64,000 nt of DNA from the NCBI GenBank assembly GCA_963921425.1, contig OY992832.1, positions 14,482,835 through 14,546,834 of the forward strand, given 5' to 3'. Source of the stretch: Dryas octopetala. Lineage: Eukaryota; Streptophyta; Magnoliopsida; Rosales; Rosaceae. The notes beneath the pieces are model-generated. The model saw nothing but the letters and a program-made list of their open reading frames with translations, was not told the origin of the DNA and searched no databases. Numbering within the stretch: the stretch's first letter is position 1; each line of letters begins with the position of its first letter. The position numbers and the translations under genes were made by a program. Shown here piece by piece: positions 63,201 to 64,000 of the stretch.

Positions 63201-64000
63201 TTCTTTGTTTCAACCACCAATGTACCTTTGCCAGTAGACTCCACTAAGTCACCAGTCCCCATTTTGACCTTGCACCTCACACTTCGATCAATGTTGATAA
63301 GAAGTGACTCACAGCTTGTCATATGGTTGCTGCAGCCACTATCAAGGTACCAGACCCCATGTTCCTTTTGCACTGATGCCATATGACATGCATAGAACAT
63401 TGTGGCAGTGTCCTGGACCTGATTGGCATAATTCACCACTTCACCCCTCCTGTTAGGCTGATGACAATCCTTCATCATGTGACCAAATTTGTCACACTTG
63501 TGACACTTGACCTTGCCTTTGAACCAACAATCACCATAGTGAAGTTTGTCACAAATCTTGCATTTCTGCTTCCCAGAGTCAGCACCTCTTTCCTGTTTTC
63601 CAGCAACTTGAAACTTGGCATCCCATTTCCTTGGTTTTCCTTTCCATTGCTTCTGTCCCTTCCTTCCTCCATCATGAGCATATGGCCTATTCTGTGAGTT
63701 TTGGCCTTTTGGAGTAATGCTCATACTGGAGAATGCCTTCTCTGTGTGTCCATCATCTTCCTCATGTCTATTCAATCGAAGCTCATAACTCTTCAAAGAT
63801 CCAACAACCTCATGTACTGAAACTAAATTCAGATCACAAGTTCTTTCTAACACTACACACATTGGATCATAAATCTTGCATAAGCTGATAAGTACCTTTT
63901 GAACCATTCTCTGATGTGAGAGAATCTCACCATATTTCTCCATCTGATTTGTTAAATCAAAGAACCTGGAAAAATAATCAGCAAGGCATTCATTATCCCT
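60209..64000 (-). CDS. Ty1/copia gag-pol polyprotein (5' end cut by window edge)
   Basis: One open frame of at least 1263 codons running off the right edge; the first visible Met codon is at 63943, but the frame is open to 64000 ([18 protein letters not shown]). Order: gag tail; zinc knuckle [14 protein letters not shown]; protease site [11 protein letters not shown] (DSG active triad); GAG-pre-integrase [12 protein letters not shown]; integrase with HTD, SDRGGEY and NGIAERKN (D-D-E); reverse transcriptase with [34 protein letters not shown] and YVDD; RNase H with [16 protein letters not shown] and DNTSAI. Integrase before RT defines copia. The frame ends just inside the 3' LTR. No stop or shift is seen, so the visible part could be active. 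Confidence 0.95.
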   Translation of the reverse strand, partial: RDNECLADYFSRFFDLTNQMEKYGEILSHQRMVQKVLISLCKIYDPMCVVLERTCDLNLVSVHEVVGSLKSYELRLNRHEEDDGHTEKAFSSMSITPKGQNSQNRPYAHDGGRKGQKQWKGKPRKWDAKFQVAGKQERGADSGKQKCKICDKLHYGDCWFKGKVKCHKCDKFGHMMKDCHQPNRRGEVVNYANQVQDTATMFYACHMASVQKEHGVWYLDSGCSNHMTSCESLLINIDRSVRCKVKMGTGDLVESTGKGTLVVETKKGVRHIPEVMIVPGLDENLLSVGQMIEHGYWLVFGDFMVSIYGDKNLQEPVTTVKMKGNRCFPLSFDSVTPFMANSVTTIGSTWKWHRRFGHLNFGSLKKLQENEMVYGLPSLTDSDHMCESYAMGKAHRQPFDKDKVRKATDLLELVHTDVCGPMTETIGGNKYFLTFIDDKSRMCWVYFLKFKSDAFNVFKKFKAMVELQCGFKLKKLRSDRGGEYTSHAFEKFCEEVGIEKQLTVAYSPQQNGIAERKNRTIMEMARTMLHEKKLPQSFWGEAVNTAVYLLNRCPTNALDNKTPFEEYSGRKPGVKHLRVFGSVCFTHVSAQNRQKLDETGQRGIFVGYGTREKGYRVFDLKNNKVVVSRSVIFDENSLWDWNSKETVYITVPFEREQTSNAAEGEVEPATPMQSPRVSNEAASVESSCPSPLTEDSSGRTNMTRTDVPISTAESEIGMSDTYDNTPKKWKNLNEVFAQCKFSVIEPESFTEAVKDKAWQKAMSEEIAMIEKNQTWKLVDRPSDKPIVGVKWIYKVKLNLDGTIQKHKARLVAKGYTQKPGIDFNETFAPVARLDTIRTLIALAAKNGWKLFQLDVKSAFLNGILEEEVYVDQPDGYVVKNQEHKVYKLHKALYGLKQAPRAWYGNIDSYLLECGFEKSPSEATLYVKSKEGQGTLIVSIYVDDIVYTGSSDTMLVEFKRDMMNRYEMSDLGLLHHFLGMGVIQLEGSIFIHQRKYALNLLEKFGLKDCKPVSIPLSTAEKLRKEDGSEPADEGLYRKLVGSLLYLTATRPDIMFATSLLARFMHCPSTKHLGTAKRVLRYVQGTIDYGIQYREGDSAILIGYCDSDWSGDEDDMRSTSGYAFSFGSGAFSWASVKQHSVALSTAEAEYMSASEATSQAIWLRFVLQDFGEEQVEPTTLLCDNTSAIAMSKNPVFHQRSKHIKRKFHFIRDAIQDGVVDLVYCKGEDQLADIFTKALAKDRFCWLRSKLGVKSAKSLEGSVDCA

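Overview
This is a nuclear window from a flowering plant, most likely a eudicot. A rosid such as a Rosaceae member would fit the gene families, but that is an impression, not a measurement. The eukaryotic signs are GT-AG introns that join in phase, an AT-rich non-coding background, a plant initiator tRNA-Met and plant transposon families. Intact multi-exon gene models could be rebuilt to the base for nine loci.

Layout. 0.5-8 kb: an Ole e 1-like secreted protein gene and a seven-exon folate-biopterin transporter (FBT) family gene, both on +. 8-19.3 kb: a tandem array of F-box/FBA genes (one pseudogene, two intact) separated by repeated non-coding modules; one module also matches the 3' flank of the FBT gene. 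19.6-23.7 kb (-): an unrecognised gene with a membrane-like segment and a coiled-coil C terminus, followed upstream by a frameshifted TIR exon of the plant resistance-gene type. 24-26 kb: a second copy of part of the F-box spacer, then an initiator tRNA-Met. 26.5-28.4 kb: ESCRT-II subunit VPS22/SNF8. 29-29.9 kb (-): FAD4-like plastid desaturase. 31.2-34.3 kb: a non-autonomous Mutator-like element (9-bp target duplication) with a non-autonomous hAT element (8-bp duplication) nested inside it, which carries a telomere-like array. 35.3-39.1 kb: a secreted protein that I propose has a permuted NlpC/P60-like fold. 39.6-59.7 kb (-): five clustered CYP85-clan cytochrome P450 genes, here A-E: A, C and D intact, B and E broken. 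59.9 kb to the end: the 3' LTR and most of the gag-pol of a Ty1/copia retrotransposon on -, cut by the window edge.

How it fits together. The window is shaped by duplication plus transposition. A segment of about 6.2 kb running from the promoter of P450 A through P450 B was copied to lie upstream of P450 D, giving P450 E. Because many segments exist in two or more copies, paralogous empty sites can be read for several insertions (a 394-bp MULE-type MITE, a 243-bp Tourist-like MITE, a 371-bp fold-back MITE, a 1.0-kb hAT-like element and a 1.33-kb LTR element), which fixes their ends and target duplications. The P450 cluster is the most likely specialised-metabolism locus. The TIR / membrane / coiled-coil locus and the permuted-peptidase-like gene are the least explained protein-coding material.
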